DNA from: Panicum virgatum
Lineage: Eukaryota; Streptophyta; Magnoliopsida; Poales; Poaceae
DNA length: 64,000 nucleotides
Assembly (NCBI RefSeq): GCF_016808335.1
Contig: NC_053138.1
Coordinates: forward strand, 14,191,900 to 14,255,899
Direction: 5' to 3'
Positions 51,745 to 64,000 of this stretch are shown piece by piece. The notes under the pieces were generated by a model. It was given only the letters and a program-made list of their open reading frames with translations. It had not been told where the DNA came from and did no database searches. How positions within the stretch are numbered: the first letter of the stretch is position 1; each line of letters opens with the position of its first letter. The position numbers and the translations under genes are program-made.

Positions 51745-51937
51745 CAACTAGGCAATCTTAACCGTCGAATCAGCCTCGATCCCGCCGTCCGTCCACGCTC
51801 CCATCACCACCCCTTCTCCGTCCTCCCGCCCCCGCTTTCTCTGATTTCACGCCGGCGGCAAAACCCCCCACCCACCCCCACCCCCCAGCCCTCGGAAGCA
51901 CCCGCCGCCGGCGCCACCTGATAGAACCAGCGGCAGG

Positions 51938-54900
51938 ATGAGGAAGAAGGTGGACGTGAACATCCGCACGCCGATCGAGAATGCCGTGCGCCGGCGGCAG
52001 CGCTCCATGTTCGTCATCGTCGGCGACAAGTCGCGCGACCAGATCGTCAACCTCAACTACCTGCTCTCCAAGTCCCGCGTCAAGTCGCGGCCCTCCGTCC
52101 TGTGGTGCTACCGCGACAAGCTCGAGATCAGCAGGTAATGAATGCCCTTGCTGCCCGCTGCTTCCTCCGACGCCGCCGCACGCTTGCTTGCTGTTGGGCC
52201 GGTGAATCGGTCGGTGCTGTATTACTTACTAGTCGTCGATTTCATCTTGTACCTTAGCCACAAGAAGAAGCGCGTCAAGCAGATCAAGAAGCTCATGCAG
52301 CGGGGGCTCATGGACCCTGAGAAGGCCGACCCGTTCTCCCTCTTCCTGGAGACCTCTGACATTACATACTGCCTCTACAGAGACTCTGAGAGAGTCCTTG
52401 GCAACACCTTCGGCATGTGCATACTGCAGGTTCCTCCTCAAGCTTCCCTTTCCTTGCAATTGGGGTTCTCTTCCTGGCTTGCTTGTTGCTGAATTTTCTT
52501 CTGCTGTTGATGCTTTAGGACTTCGAAGCGCTGACACCCAACCTTCTTGCGCGAACCATTGAGACGGTCGAGGGTGGTGGTTTGATCATTCTGCTGCTCC
52601 GTTCGCTGTCCTCGCTTACCAGCCTTTATACCATGGTCATGGTGAGCTTCATTTCTCCTCTGCGTTTCAATTTCATGGTGAACAGGATAGGTTTTTCGTT
52701 TTTTTTGGTCATGATGATGTCTATGTAACTTCTATACTCCTAAACCCATTCGTGCGGATTAGACCTTTGAGTTGGGCTCTTCCTGTGCCAACAGGATGTC
52801 CATGAAAGGTTTCGAACGGAGTCTCATACTCAAGCAGCTGCGAGGTTCAATGAGAGATTCCTGCTGTCAATAGGAAAATGCGAAGCATGTGTTGTGATGG
52901 ATGACGAGCTTAACATTTTAACGTCTCTCACGAAATCTATAAAACAAGCTACAATCAATGAGGTATGGGTGCATAATTCCATTTTTATTGGTATGTTAAG
53001 CATTCCCTTTTTAATTGTCATTCTAATAGGACCTTTTCTCTGTTCCCCTATGAATGCATCTGCTGAGGTTTCCAAGTTCTGCTGAATCTTCAAGATTTTG
53101 TTTCTGCAATTCTGATCATTTGATTCCTCTTTCGTGTACATATTTTACCATGCCACTAGGATTCTGAGGGATTGTCAGAACGGGAGAGGGAGTTGAAAGA
53201 TCTCAAGGATCAATTTCGTGAAGACTTCCCTGTTGGTCCATTGATTGGCAAGTGCTGCACAGTAGATCAGGTGCAACTCTATTATAATGTTGTCAATATT
53301 CTCACCAAAAAAATATCTTTCTTGTGTCATATGTTGAAACTTAAATTCACTTGCAGAGTAAAGCTGTCATCAACTTCCTTAGCTCTATTCTGGATAAGAC
53401 GCTGAGGAGTACGGTTGCCTTGCTTGCTGCTCGTGGACGTGGTAAATCAGCAGCCCTTGGTCTTGCCATTGCTGGAGCTATAGCAGCCGGGTAAAGTTCA
53501 ACCTGTTGAAATCCATTGTTTAGTTCAATGTGCCATCTTATTTAGTTCTAACCATTTGACTTCTTAGGTATTCAAATATATTTGTCACCGCTCCAAGTCC
53601 AGAGAACTTAAAGACTCTGTTTGACTTTGTCTGCAAGGGAATAAATGCATTGGAGTACAAGGTGCTTTTCTACTATCTGCTTTTGTTGTTAAAGTGTGAC
53701 CACATGTTCATGATACTTCATTTTTCCTCTTTCAGGAGCATTTGCATTATGATGTGGTGAAGAGTGCAGATCCAGAACTCAAGAAAGCAACGATTCAAAT
53801 AAATGTATATAAACAACATCGTCAGACAATCCAGGTAAATACTTGATTGCTGCCAACCCTACCATTTCAGTTCAAGTCATATTTGAAGCATCCGGGAAGA
53901 TGCTTCTTGCAGAAGCTCACTTCTTGAGAAGTTGGAGGTGACTTCAGCACATGTATACAAAAGAATCTTAGCCTTCATGTGAAACTGTAGGAGTTCTGGA
54001 GTTGTGTCCCATATGGGAGGGCTTCATTTTTTTTTTGCTTAGTCTCATTTCCTTAGAGAGTGCAAAAAATAATTACTTCTCAAGAAGCCATCACTCATAA
54101 CTGAGCAAGAGAAGTGCACATTTTTAATTAGTGAGGTGATGATCATAATAGGCTATACTTGAGTTGTTTCCGTTATTAATTGTAGGAGAAAGGCAAAGAA
54201 CAATCAACATAAGCCTATGCAGTTGATCAGATGGTTGGGTTTGAACATATGCTGTGGTGGGTGGGTCTAGAACAGAAAGCAATTGATGCATTTTCGCTAG
54301 TATAAAATATTTTGCTCTTTGGTTACTTGCTGCCTGGTGGAGATTATGGTTTCACTATGCTTTCCTTATCCATTTGGCAATTGATAATGTAAAAAAGTGC
54401 CTGCATTATCTTATTGTTTTTTTGGTTCATAAAAATGTTGAATCCACCACACTTATACATCAACTTGAACAATTGATCGCTATGGATGAAGAAACATGTA
54501 TCCTATGACTGCATAATGTGATTTGTGTTTCATTTCATTCCAAGGGAAAGATGTATCCTTGAACTTATATTTTCCCTATCCACCTTGAATGTGTATCCAT
54601 GAAGAAATCCAATTTGGAACTCACCTTGCTTAATATCAATGTACCTGTTTCTTAGAGTTGCTATTGTTTGCAGTATCTGAGACCACATGATCATGGAAAG
54701 CTTTCTCAAGTTGAACTCCTTGTTATTGATGAAGCTGCTGCCATTCCATTGCCAATTGTTAAGGCCATGCTTGGTCCATACCTTGTTTTCCTGTCTTCTA
54801 CTGTCAATGGGTATGTTTATTCAGTTACTAATAATCTGGTACAATAAGTCACCAGGGTATTGATCAGGATTGTTTCATGTTGAAGGTATGAAGGAACAGG

Positions 54901-57900
54901 GCGATCATTGTCTTTGAAGCTTCTCCAGCAACTAGAATCCCAAAGCCAACCATCTACTCAATCTAATGGATCTAATTCAAGTAAGAGCTGTTTAAGTTTT
55001 CATCTTTTTAATGAACTACTTTTGGAAGAAACTTCCATGTTTCTTGTCATTTTGCATTTATTGTCTGCTTTGTTTAATCCTGTAGGTAGGCAGTTTAAGA
55101 AAATTGAATTGAACGAATCTATTAGATATGCCTCTGGTGACCCTATTGAGACATGGCTTAATGGCTTACTTTGTTTGGACCTTGCAAACTCCATTCCGAA
55201 TATTAGTAGGTGAGCATCTTCCAAATACCCCCTGTTTTTACCGTTCCAAGTTTGTATCATGTCTAACAAAGAATTCTGGTGCCTTATTAGGCTACCTCAC
55301 CCAAAAGAATGTGATCTGTATTATGTCAACCGGGACACACTTTTCTCATATCACACGGAGAGTGAGATATTTTTACAGGTACAGATAAATTATGTTCCAT
55401 TTTCGGCTATCCCTTCATATATTTGGGAAATTAGCTCACTGATACTTGAAAGGAATTATATAAACTGAAGGGGAATATATTTCATCTTTCTAAATGGATA
55501 GTGCTCTCCTTGATATTTTCAGCGGATGATGGCACTTTATGTTGCTTCCCACTACAAAAATTCACCTAATGATTTGCAATTAATGGCGGATGCACCGGCC
55601 CATCATTTGTTTGTTTTGCTTGGTATGGAACGAGCCTCCTGCACTACAGTACCTTTTCGGCGTGGTAATATTATTGTGCGGTACTTATTTTTTATCTTTG
55701 TTTGATAGGCCCTGTTGATGAGTCCCAAAACCAGCTCCCAGATATTCTGTGTGTAATCCAGGTGTGTACTTGAGTTAATCTTGCAGGATACTATTTTGAA
55801 ATTTGCTCCTGATTCTTCTTCTCATTGTTATTTTTTGTTCTTTGATTGCACAGCACTGATCACATGAAACATTGTCACTACTTGTTTTTTATTGTACTTA
55901 TCCCGCTATTTTATTGACCTAATTGACTTTTCTTTGTTGATTCCCTGTGGACTCAAATTTCTGCACATATCAACCTAGTCGTAGAACCTCTCAAGCAATG
56001 CTCATTTTTTTATTGTATATTATATATATGCACACATCGCTGTATCAGTGTTTTTTTTGGAAAAAAATGTTGTGTTTGCTGTGTTGCACATCAATATCCT
56101 TACTGGGGTATATTTTTGCAGAATCTTGTCTCTTCTACTTTTGTGCTTTGATCGATTTTGTCATTTGTTTGCTGATAATTCTTTAAGCTATTGTGTACAT
56201 GGGAACTTGTCAAATGATTACTAGTCTTAAGATTAGTAATGAGAACTAGCATTCTTAGCTGTTGGATTCACTCTAATCAAGCACCAAAGTCACGTATAAT
56301 TTTCATATTCCACCTTGATCTACACTGTGCAAGTTTGATCTTGTTCTTGAGACTTCTTAAATGGTCCATTTTAAGGTTATTTCATCTAAATTCGCCATGT
56401 AACTCTCAAATACTAGTTATGTAAGATTTTTATTTGTGTTTTCAGGTTTGTTTGGAAGGGCAAATATCTCGAAAGTCAGCTATGAAAAGCCTAAGCGAGG
56501 GTCGTGCACCTTCTGGCGATCAAATACCTTGGAAATTTTGTGAACAGTTCCAAGACAATGTATTTCCTAGTCTCTCAGGAGCTCGGATAGTGCGAATTGC
56601 TGTCCATCCTAGTGCCTTGAGGGTAATTTTTTTTTTCCTTTATATGTGGCTTGGTTTGCATATGTTAACATCATTCTATGTCTTATAAATGTTCATCGCT
56701 TAATGCAGCTTGGGTATGGTTCAGCTGCTGTGGACCTTCTAACAAGGTACTCTCCTTTACACTGATTTAGTTTGCATTTGTATGTCATATATGATTATTG
56801 GTGCTCTGATCCTGATTTTAAATTATACTCTTCTTGACACTGATTTAGTATAGGGATTATTGGTGTCCTGCTTCTGGTTCCAAAACAAACTCAATATTTA
56901 CAGTTGCAGTCTCAACCATGGTGGCACTTTTTGACATGCGCAATTTTTATGCAGAAACATTTCTCGGACATATTCGTATATCATTATGTGTTATTTTATG
57001 AAAAGGGCCGATAGCTGAACTAAGGATTCATCTTTTGTAGCTCTTATCATGTTATTTGACCAGTACCTTTTTTTTCATTGAAGGTACTATGAAGGGCAAA
57101 TGACTCTATTTGCTGATGATGATAAGGAAACTGAAGAGCCTGAAGTGAAGATTACTGAAGCTGCAGAGAAGGTTCAAATTTACAACTATATTTATGCAAC
57201 GGTTCATTTTTATGTCTTCATTAAAAAAGTTCAAAATAACATGAAATAGCACAAGTTTGCAAAGAAACTTTAGATATATTTCAAATCTTGAATCTCTTGC
57301 TAATCTTTAACTCTATGACACTAATTAGGAAAAATATATTTAATACACCAATATATCGCATAGAAAAAGAATCGCGTTTTCATTTTTGTCTACCGTTTAG
57401 TCTGGAGTATATGATTGTTTACCAGGTGGTGGCACAGTTTTTTCTTCTTGGGGTATGGTTATATCCATACTGTTATACAGTCATACTGTTGTACTTTGTC
57501 CATATTTATGCATATTGCATACTCAACTTTGAGTCAACCAATGCACTTGTTGAATGACCTCAATTCAATATTGAATTTGTTGTATATTGCCTAGTGAATA
57601 CATGATTACTGAATTTGTTATAGTTGTATGCATTCAATATTTGTTACTGTTATAGTTGTATATTGCCTAGTGAGATCCCTTGGTGTATGCTCTTTGCTGA
57701 TGATGTGGTGCTAGTTGACGAGAATAGGGCTGGGGTTAATAGGAAGTTAGAGCTGTGGAGACGCACGTTAGAGTCGAAAGGGTTCAGACTTAGTAGGACC
57801 AAGACCGAGTACATGATGTGCGATTTCAGCGCGACTAGGCATGAGGGGGGAGACGTTAGTCTAGATGGGCAAGTGGTGGTCCAGAAGGATACTTTTCGGT

Positions 57901-60873
57901 ATTTAGGATCGGTGCTACAAAAGGATGGCGACATTGATGAAGATGTTAGGCATAGAATTTCAGCTGGCTGGTTGAAATGGCGGCAAGCTTCTGGCATCCT
58001 TTGTGACAAGAGGGTGCCACAAAAGCTAAAAGGCAAATTCTATAGGACAGCAATTCGTCTGGCGATGTTATACGGTGCTGAATGTTGGCCTACAAAAAGG
58101 CGACATGTCCAGCAACTGAGTGTAGCAGAGATGCGGATGTTGCGGTGGTTTTGCGGGCACACAAGGAGGGATAGAGTCCGGAACGAAGTTATTCGGGATA
58201 GGGTCGGGGTGGCACCAATTGAGGAGAAACTTACCCAGCATCGGCTGAGATGGTTTGGACATGTCCAACGAAGGCCTCCTGAGGCGCTGGTGCGTAATGG
58301 GGTTCTTGAGCGGGTCGGTAATGTAAAGAGGGGTAGAGGTAGACCTAAACTGACGTGGGATGAGTCGGTTAAGAGAGACATTAAGGATTGGAATATCTCT
58401 AAAGAGATAGCTTTGGATAGGAGCGCTTGGAGACTAGCTATCAATGTGCTTGAACCTTGAACTTATTTCTTTCGGGTTTCATCTCTAGCCTACCCCAACT
58501 TGCTTGGGAAAAAAGACTATGTTGTTGTTGTTGTATGCATTCAATATTTAGCGTTGCATATATGGTTCTGTTTAATTGTACAATCAATTATATTATTATT
58601 ATTCCACTGCTGGCACTAATATGCTATCACTGAATTTATAAATAACATCAGCACATTAATTAAGGGTACAACAAATTTCAACTTGTTATATGTTGTTTCA
58701 GGCTTCACTGCTAGAAGAGAACATAATACCTAGGGCAAACCTTCCGCCACTCTTTGTTCATCTTCGTGAACGTCGTCCTGAGAAGCTCCATTACCTTGGT
58801 GTATCATTTGGACTGACACAAGAACTTTTCCGCTTCTGGCGGAAGCACAACTTCTATCCATTCTATGTGGGCCAGATTCCAGTAATATATCTAACTTGAC
58901 CTGCCATAGCAGACCAACAGTTCTTCACGCTTCACCTTCTGTTGTGCTTATTGTTGTCTTTTTTCAGAGTGCTGTTACGGGTGAGCATACCTGTATGGTT
59001 TTGAGGCCCTTAAATAGTGATGACATTGAAGTTAGTGAGTCAAACAAATGTGGATTTTTGGATCCATTTTATCAAGGTATGAAATTCTTCCATGTATTGT
59101 TTGATATCATTTGCATTTCTAACTGAAACTGCTTAGTATGCTTCACCTGAAATTCCATATTTTTATGGGTTCTAATCTTTGTAATATGTAGATGTACAAG
59201 ATGGCATACTTGCTATTTCTTTTACAGCCTTCATCTGTTTTAGGCTTATTTTTTGGCACACTAACTAAGTTTGAAAGCCATATTCAGATTTCAGACAAAG
59301 ATTCAGGCGGCTATTGGGAACTTCTTTCCGGCATCTCAATTTTAAGCTTGCAATGAGGTATGAACTTTCAAACTATTGGCACAATGAATTTGACAGTATT
59401 CTAATTTTCTGTTTGGTCTATTTCCTAGTGTCTTGGCTTCGAAGATTGATTATTCAAACCATGGATCTTCAGAATATGATAACAATAGTGCATCAAAGTT
59501 GTTGGGAGACATGCTATCACCACATGACATGAAGCGGTTAGAAGCATATTCAAATAATTTAGTTGATTATCATCTGGTAAGAAATGCAATTATCTATTCA
59601 AGAAGATCAAGTTTATGCAGTTTTAATGCATGTGTAGAATTTATTCTTCTGGAGTGCTGTAAAATATTTGCTTTATGCACCTAAGAGATCATTCCAGATT
59701 TAATGCCCTTGGTACTGTAGATTCTGGATCTTGTCCCTATTCTTGCACACCAGTATTTCTCGGAGAAGCTTCCAGTATCGTTGCATGGTGCCCAAGCAGC
59801 TGTTTTGTTTTGTATGGGTCTGCAGGACAAAGACATAGGCACTGTAAAGGTTAGCTCCGGTTTAATTCCAATTACAGAGAACTTAACATTCTCATCAAGA
59901 TTATTCACAACTGTTCTCTTAATTTCTGTACTGACAGGAAGAACTGGGGATAGAAAGGGAACAAGTTCTGTCTAACTTCATCAAGACAATGAAGAAGTTA
60001 TATGGTTACCTTCATAACATTGCAGGAAAAGAAATTGAAGCAACGTTACCTCGACTGAAGGAGGTAAGCATGTACATTTAGTTTCATGTTGTAAACTTCA
60101 TAATTCCATGTAATAGTTCCATTTCAAAGTTGGCATCATGCTGTATTGGCAGGCTAGCCGGTACACATTACTATAATATAATGGAATTTGTTTTTTTTAC
60201 AAACTTTGTTTTCCAGATTGAAATGCCCCCTATTAGCAAATCAATGGATGAGGATCTTGCAGAAGCAGCCAAGGAAGTAGAGGTGAGAATTCAAATCATC
60301 ATCACTTAATACTTTTAAATTCCATGAACCACAGTGCACCTGCACCACTGCACCCTAATTAGATGCAAGCACATTGACACTACAATAGGTAGAAGAGCAA
60401 GATTTTTGTTTATTTTTATTTTTTTAGAATTCAGCAAAGAGCCAGGTTCTGTCTCTCTTTAAGCAAAAGTCGAATTTCAGCCCCAGTATAACCACAACTA
60501 TACGATTTTGATCCATCTTTCTATATATAGAGCCATAGAGGCAAGGCAATCATGTGATTGTGTCATGCATGAAACCAAACATGTAGACTTTTCCCTATAT
60601 TGACACTTATGTTTGGGCAAAACACAGGAAAAGAGAAGAGCCGCAAATGAAGCTCCTGTGGACCCAAAATTTCTGCAGAAGTATGCAATCGATGATGATG
60701 ACAATGAAATTGAGAAGGCCCTAAAGAGTGCCAAGGTGTCTGCAAGCGGTGTTATTAGCGTGAAGTCCAACAAATCGAAGGCAGACAAGAAAGAGAAGCA
60801 CAAGGAGACGGGCAAATCCAAGAGGAAAGGAACTGATGCCAGCAGATCCGAGTCAAAAAAGAAGAGGGCCTGA
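51938..60873 (+). CDS. NAT10: RNA cytidine acetyltransferase (NAT10/Kre33 family)
   Basis: A nucleolar enzyme that forms N4-acetylcytidine in 18S rRNA and some tRNAs, needed for small-subunit processing. The 1023-aa protein is encoded by 25 exons, total 3072 bp. The exons start at 51938, 52258, 52519, 52795, 53160, 53357, 53568, 53736, 54674, 54886, 55086, 55291, 55523, 55709, 56446, 56709, 57084, 58702, 58968, 59288, 59429, 59721, 59938, 60217 and 60628. The TmcA N-terminal domain (from [17 protein letters not shown]) is followed by an ATPase/helicase part with the P-loop ARGRGKSA (282-289) and VIDEAAAIP (Asp385-Glu386). The acetyl-CoA binding GNAT loop is LGYGSAAV at 625-632. The C-terminus is a lysine-rich tail after [11 protein letters not shown], likely for nucleolar targeting. 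Length matches plant homologues. Intron 17 holds a LINE fragment. Confidence 0.96.
57643..58529 (+). mobile_element. 5'-truncated LINE (non-LTR retrotransposon) in NAT10 intron 17
   Basis: The open part (57624-58460) encodes the C-terminal half of a LINE reverse transcriptase: [17 protein letters not shown] has the catalytic FADD box, and the C-terminal region ([33 protein letters not shown]) is typical of plant RTE-type LINEs. The element ends in a short GTT repeat at 58521-58530. A 20-bp sequence, GTTGTATGCATTCAATATTT, lies at 57623-57642 and again at 58530-58549 as a target duplication. It is in the same sense as NAT10. The endonuclease and RT palm start are missing. Confidence 0.85.
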
Positions 60874-62448
60874 GATACCCCTTGAAGTTGGGTCTGTCGA
60901 ACAATTGGCCCTACCCTATTGTCGGAAACCACGACGGTGCTTTGATCTGATAGAAAAGGAGGCGATGAACAGAGGTGGGGTTGAACATGGCCAATTCTCT
61001 TGTAGCTGTCTACCAATTTTGATGTAACATTTCATGTTTTAGAACACAGTATTCGCTGTGTCTTGACTGTCCTACAGTTTATTTTTGTAGAGGACAAAAG
61101 AAACATCTTACTGCTTCCTAGTTTGATCAACTGCTGATGTTATATGATAGTATTATATTAGATTGCTTTTGCTTTGCTGATTTACCTGGAGATGTCGGAG
61201 ATGCTGGTTTGTCTACACGCCAAACCTGCCGAAATACTTATTCAGGTTCGACAAACCCGCTTGCGTACCAAGAGGAGCAATTTTGACAACAAATTGGTCC
61301 AACATATACTTTCTACATGCTAGCGATTCACTGCTTGTCATTAGAACAGCAACAAGGCATCTACTTATTCGAGCCGCTTGACTTGAAAATTCTGCTGTAA
61401 TCGGTTTTGTTACATGGAGGCGTCCCTGATAAACGGAGGCCAAGCAGCAGCAATGCCCAAGGACGAAGACATGGCACTTAATCGAGATGGCAGAGCAACT
61501 TATCGATCCAGCAATCACCTGCTGCACAAACTTTTGTGAGGAAATGCGAGGTTTACCTGGGAAAAATATCCATGAGAATCACGTCACTTTCTAACGTATC
61601 AGAAGAATTACTCTTCTAATAAATTCCAAAAGCCAGCACAGGCACTATCATTCCCTTTTCCACCAAAGCAATAAAATACCAACTCGTCCTAGTTAGTAGT
61701 ACATTAGCACCTCACCAAACGCCACAACCCTACAATTAATCGACCAATCGGTCTATCGACGATCCAAAGCTCCCGAGACCCACAGCCGACAGAAACAAAT
61801 CAATCCCCGTTGGTGGCTTGGTGCACCAGCAGCTCCTATTTGTGAATCATTTGATCTCTCCAATCTAATTGTGAAAATAGGATGAAACTATTTTGCCAAA
61901 CGATTTCTAAAACAGCTACAATTTCATCAGAGAAATCGCTACACCAGATAAGTCGGAGCTGGAGCCAATTTTAGAAGAGCCGAGCCCTGTTTGACCCTCA
62001 ATCCCCGATGCCGCACCAGCAGTTCCTGACCAACCTACCCGTTACACACCCAAGCAGACGCGGAAACGGAGGGCGCGTTCCTCTCGAACACACACAAAGC
62101 ACGACGACGACGAGGTCTGCTCTGTTCTCTGAAAACTCTGAAAAAAACTCGCCAAAAAAAACGAAGAAAAGGAAGCGGCGAGCGAGCGAGCGATGGCCGA
62201 TGGGTGGTGTGGCACCAAACGCAACCACCACGATCCTGTCAACCCAACCCAAGTAACCAACCATCACGCTCCGCCCTTTTCCGGTCTCCACCATCATTTC
62301 CCCGTCCCCCCTCCGCCCGCCTGACCGCGACCAGCCACCGACTCGCCCGCTCCGCCCCCGCCCCCCGCGGTTGCTTCAGATCTCCTCTTCCACTCCGAGC
62401 CCGAGCGCCCTCCAGCGCGGCAGCGCCAACCGGCGCCACTGCGCGCGC
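60874..62448. other. Intergenic between NAT10 and RWA
   Basis: Begins with the NAT10 3' untranslated region. Bases 61840-61985 are a fragment of a GAGCTGGAGCC-type element also seen around 31740-31920. From 62000 the DNA becomes GC-rich upstream of RWA; its open frames carry no known domain. Confidence 0.5.
61840..61985. mobile_element. MITE fragment related to the element hosting copy 3
   Basis: AAAATAGGATGAAACTATTT, then GCTACAATTTCATCAGAGAAATC aligned in parts with 31796-31905 (AAAACAGGGTGAAGCTGTTT and following). The ends here are not resolved. Confidence 0.6.
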
Positions 62449-62456
62449 ATATAAAT
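62449..62456 (+). promoter_or_regulatory. TATA box of the RWA gene
   Basis: CATATAAAT lies in a GC-rich context about 160 bases upstream of the start codon. Confidence 0.6.
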
Positions 62457-62614
62457 CCCATCCCCATCGCTCTCGCCACCCGCCTACCTGCTGCGCGTTT
62501 GCTCCGCGCGCCATGATCTGAACCCCGGGTCGGTGCGGCTACCGTCCTCTGGATCTAGGGGGTGATCGGTCGCCGGCCGAGTCGGGGGGAGGAGCGGGAT
62601 CTCGGGCGCACGGA

Positions 62615-64000
62615 ATGGAGATCTTCGGCCCCGTCACGCCCGGACAGGTGCGCGCGCGCGCCGAATTTCCACGCTGTTATCCGCTCGCCCCCTCGTTTTT
62701 GTTTGCTTCGTCAGCTTCAGCAGTGAGATCTGGCGGAGCTTAGTTCGTTGGTTTGCTTTGCTTTGCTCGAAATGAGGAGTAGCTGTGCTTTGTGCGAGTG
62801 CAATTTGAATTCCAGCACGACCGAATTTGGCGAGATTGTTCGAAGCTCCGAGTCCGTGTACATGGAGGCAGTTCTGAAGTAGAAACAGCAGCTGGGTCTT
62901 GAGTAGTTGCAGTTTTAATGCCATGGTTTAAGGTAGCTCCAGGGTTCCAGGGATAATCTAGTGCCCACTAACTAATTGGTGCCCCGGAGTCCCCGTACCT
63001 AACAAGTTTGGTAGGTGGACTTGTGCTCCTGGGAGGTGTCGTAGCATTGAAATTGTATGCTACTTATGACTTACGTGAAGCATAATTCTTGCTCTGTGGT
63101 TATGGTTTAGACTAGGTCCAATGAAGAAACTCGATTTTCATCTTCTGCTCCTTGTAATATTTTTACTGTTAGTCATCATGGTTCCGTTACAGCTTGATCA
63201 TGGAAGAAACTTTGTTAATGTTTTGAATCAGTATATGTGGAGTTGAGCTGTGACATGAAAAAGCAACGGGAAGTATGTTGTCTGCTGAAAACCACTAAAA
63301 AAGATTTGCCATCCATCGTATCAGCTCCATTATGCTAGGATATAGGGATCCTAGAGCAAAATCACCGAATGACAAATTTCTGAGGACTACAACCTCAATG
63401 CAAAATAATAAATCAATGTTAATTTTAGTTTACTAGTCTGATGCTTTGTTTTATGAACTAACTGGCAGCTATGTTTTATTTGGGGTGGTACCATGGACTA
63501 TGGCACTAACGTTTTGCTTTCTCTTAGGTGTCATTTTTGCTAGGTTTATTCCCTGTCCTCATCGCTTGGATCTACTCCGAAATCCTCGAATACAGGAAGT
63601 CTTTATCACATGGCAAAGTGTAAGATTTCTTTCCAGAAACTCTTGTTTTAATTAGTGTTAGGGCCTCATATTTGAATCAGTATCTCTTTTTAAGCAAAAT
63701 ATCTTAATAAGCAAATGTTCAAGGCTAACTGCATACTGCAGTTCGAAATTATTCGACATTGCAATTGGAGTTTTCTTTTTTTAGATCAGGCTGTATGGAA
63801 ATCATGGGGAAAAAAAATGAAGAACAATGTTTTAATATTCCTCTGTTATTTCATTATTTTGTCATCTGCAGTCATTCAGATGCTAATTTGGACAACGGAA
63901 CCATCAAGGAGGATGACAAAGCAGTATTACTTGAAGGAGGCCAGTCAAAATCACCATCTACAAAGTTCAGGAACTTGTCTACCAAAGCCAATTTAATACG
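62615..64000 (+). CDS. RWA: REDUCED WALL ACETYLATION protein, N-terminus (partial)
   Basis: The first three exons (62615-62647, 63528-63619, 63872 to beyond the window) of a gene for a multi-pass Golgi membrane protein that supplies acetyl groups for cell-wall polysaccharide O-acetylation (CAS1 family). The N-terminus [11 protein letters not shown] is followed by a transmembrane segment [16 protein letters not shown] and [10 protein letters not shown], which is the conserved RWA N-terminus. Exon 3 begins HSDANLDNG and continues to the window end. The acetyltransferase-like domain lies outside. Start choice is supported by the short exon 1 and the family-like MxxxGPxTPGQ. Confidence 0.88.

Overview
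The window is nuclear DNA of a grass, most likely a panicoid. Evidence for this: intron-rich genes with plant splice sites, GC-rich 5' coding ends, plant-only genes (group D TDY MAP kinase, RWA wall acetylation protein, plastid-type solanesyl diphosphate synthase), MITEs, a chromovirus, a Helitron and a nuclear copy of a plastid psbB segment. The species cannot be named from the sequence alone.

Layout. 1-382: last exon of an SCP1-like phosphatase (+). 1301-10528: a complete Ty3/gypsy chromovirus on the minus strand with 2.0-kb LTRs, CCTTC target duplication, tRNA-iMet primer site and a broken gag-pol. 14069-15406 (+) and 28484-29794 (-): two intronless, about 93% identical serine carboxypeptidase-like genes in inverted orientation, with TAF5 (17 exons, -) and a LisH/CTLH protein gene (-) between them. 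30-32.7 kb: repeat-rich gap with MITEs, one of them nested with a hAT-like insert. 33.5-35.7 kb: hnRNP H/F-type RNA-binding protein (-) with a 5' leader intron; a non-autonomous Helitron (36063-38164) lies just upstream. 40.1-44.3 kb: TDY MAP kinase (10 exons, -). 45.9-46.1 kb: psbB-derived plastid insertion. 46.5-49.5 kb: solanesyl diphosphate synthase (6 exons, -). 51.9-60.9 kb: NAT10-type RNA cytidine acetyltransferase (25 exons, +) with a 5'-truncated LINE in intron 17. 62.6-64.0 kb: first three exons of an RWA gene (+), which runs off the window.

Exon models for TAF5, MAPK, SPS and NAT10 were built by hand; every junction keeps frame and the summed lengths are exact multiples of three (614, 600, 403 and 1023 aa). 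The genes are independent housekeeping and signalling units rather than one pathway. Most unusual features come from the mobile DNA: the Helitron flanked by a 45-bp direct repeat, the nested MITE, the palindromic GACCGGTC arrays in the chromovirus, and the LINE with its 20-bp target duplication inside NAT10.
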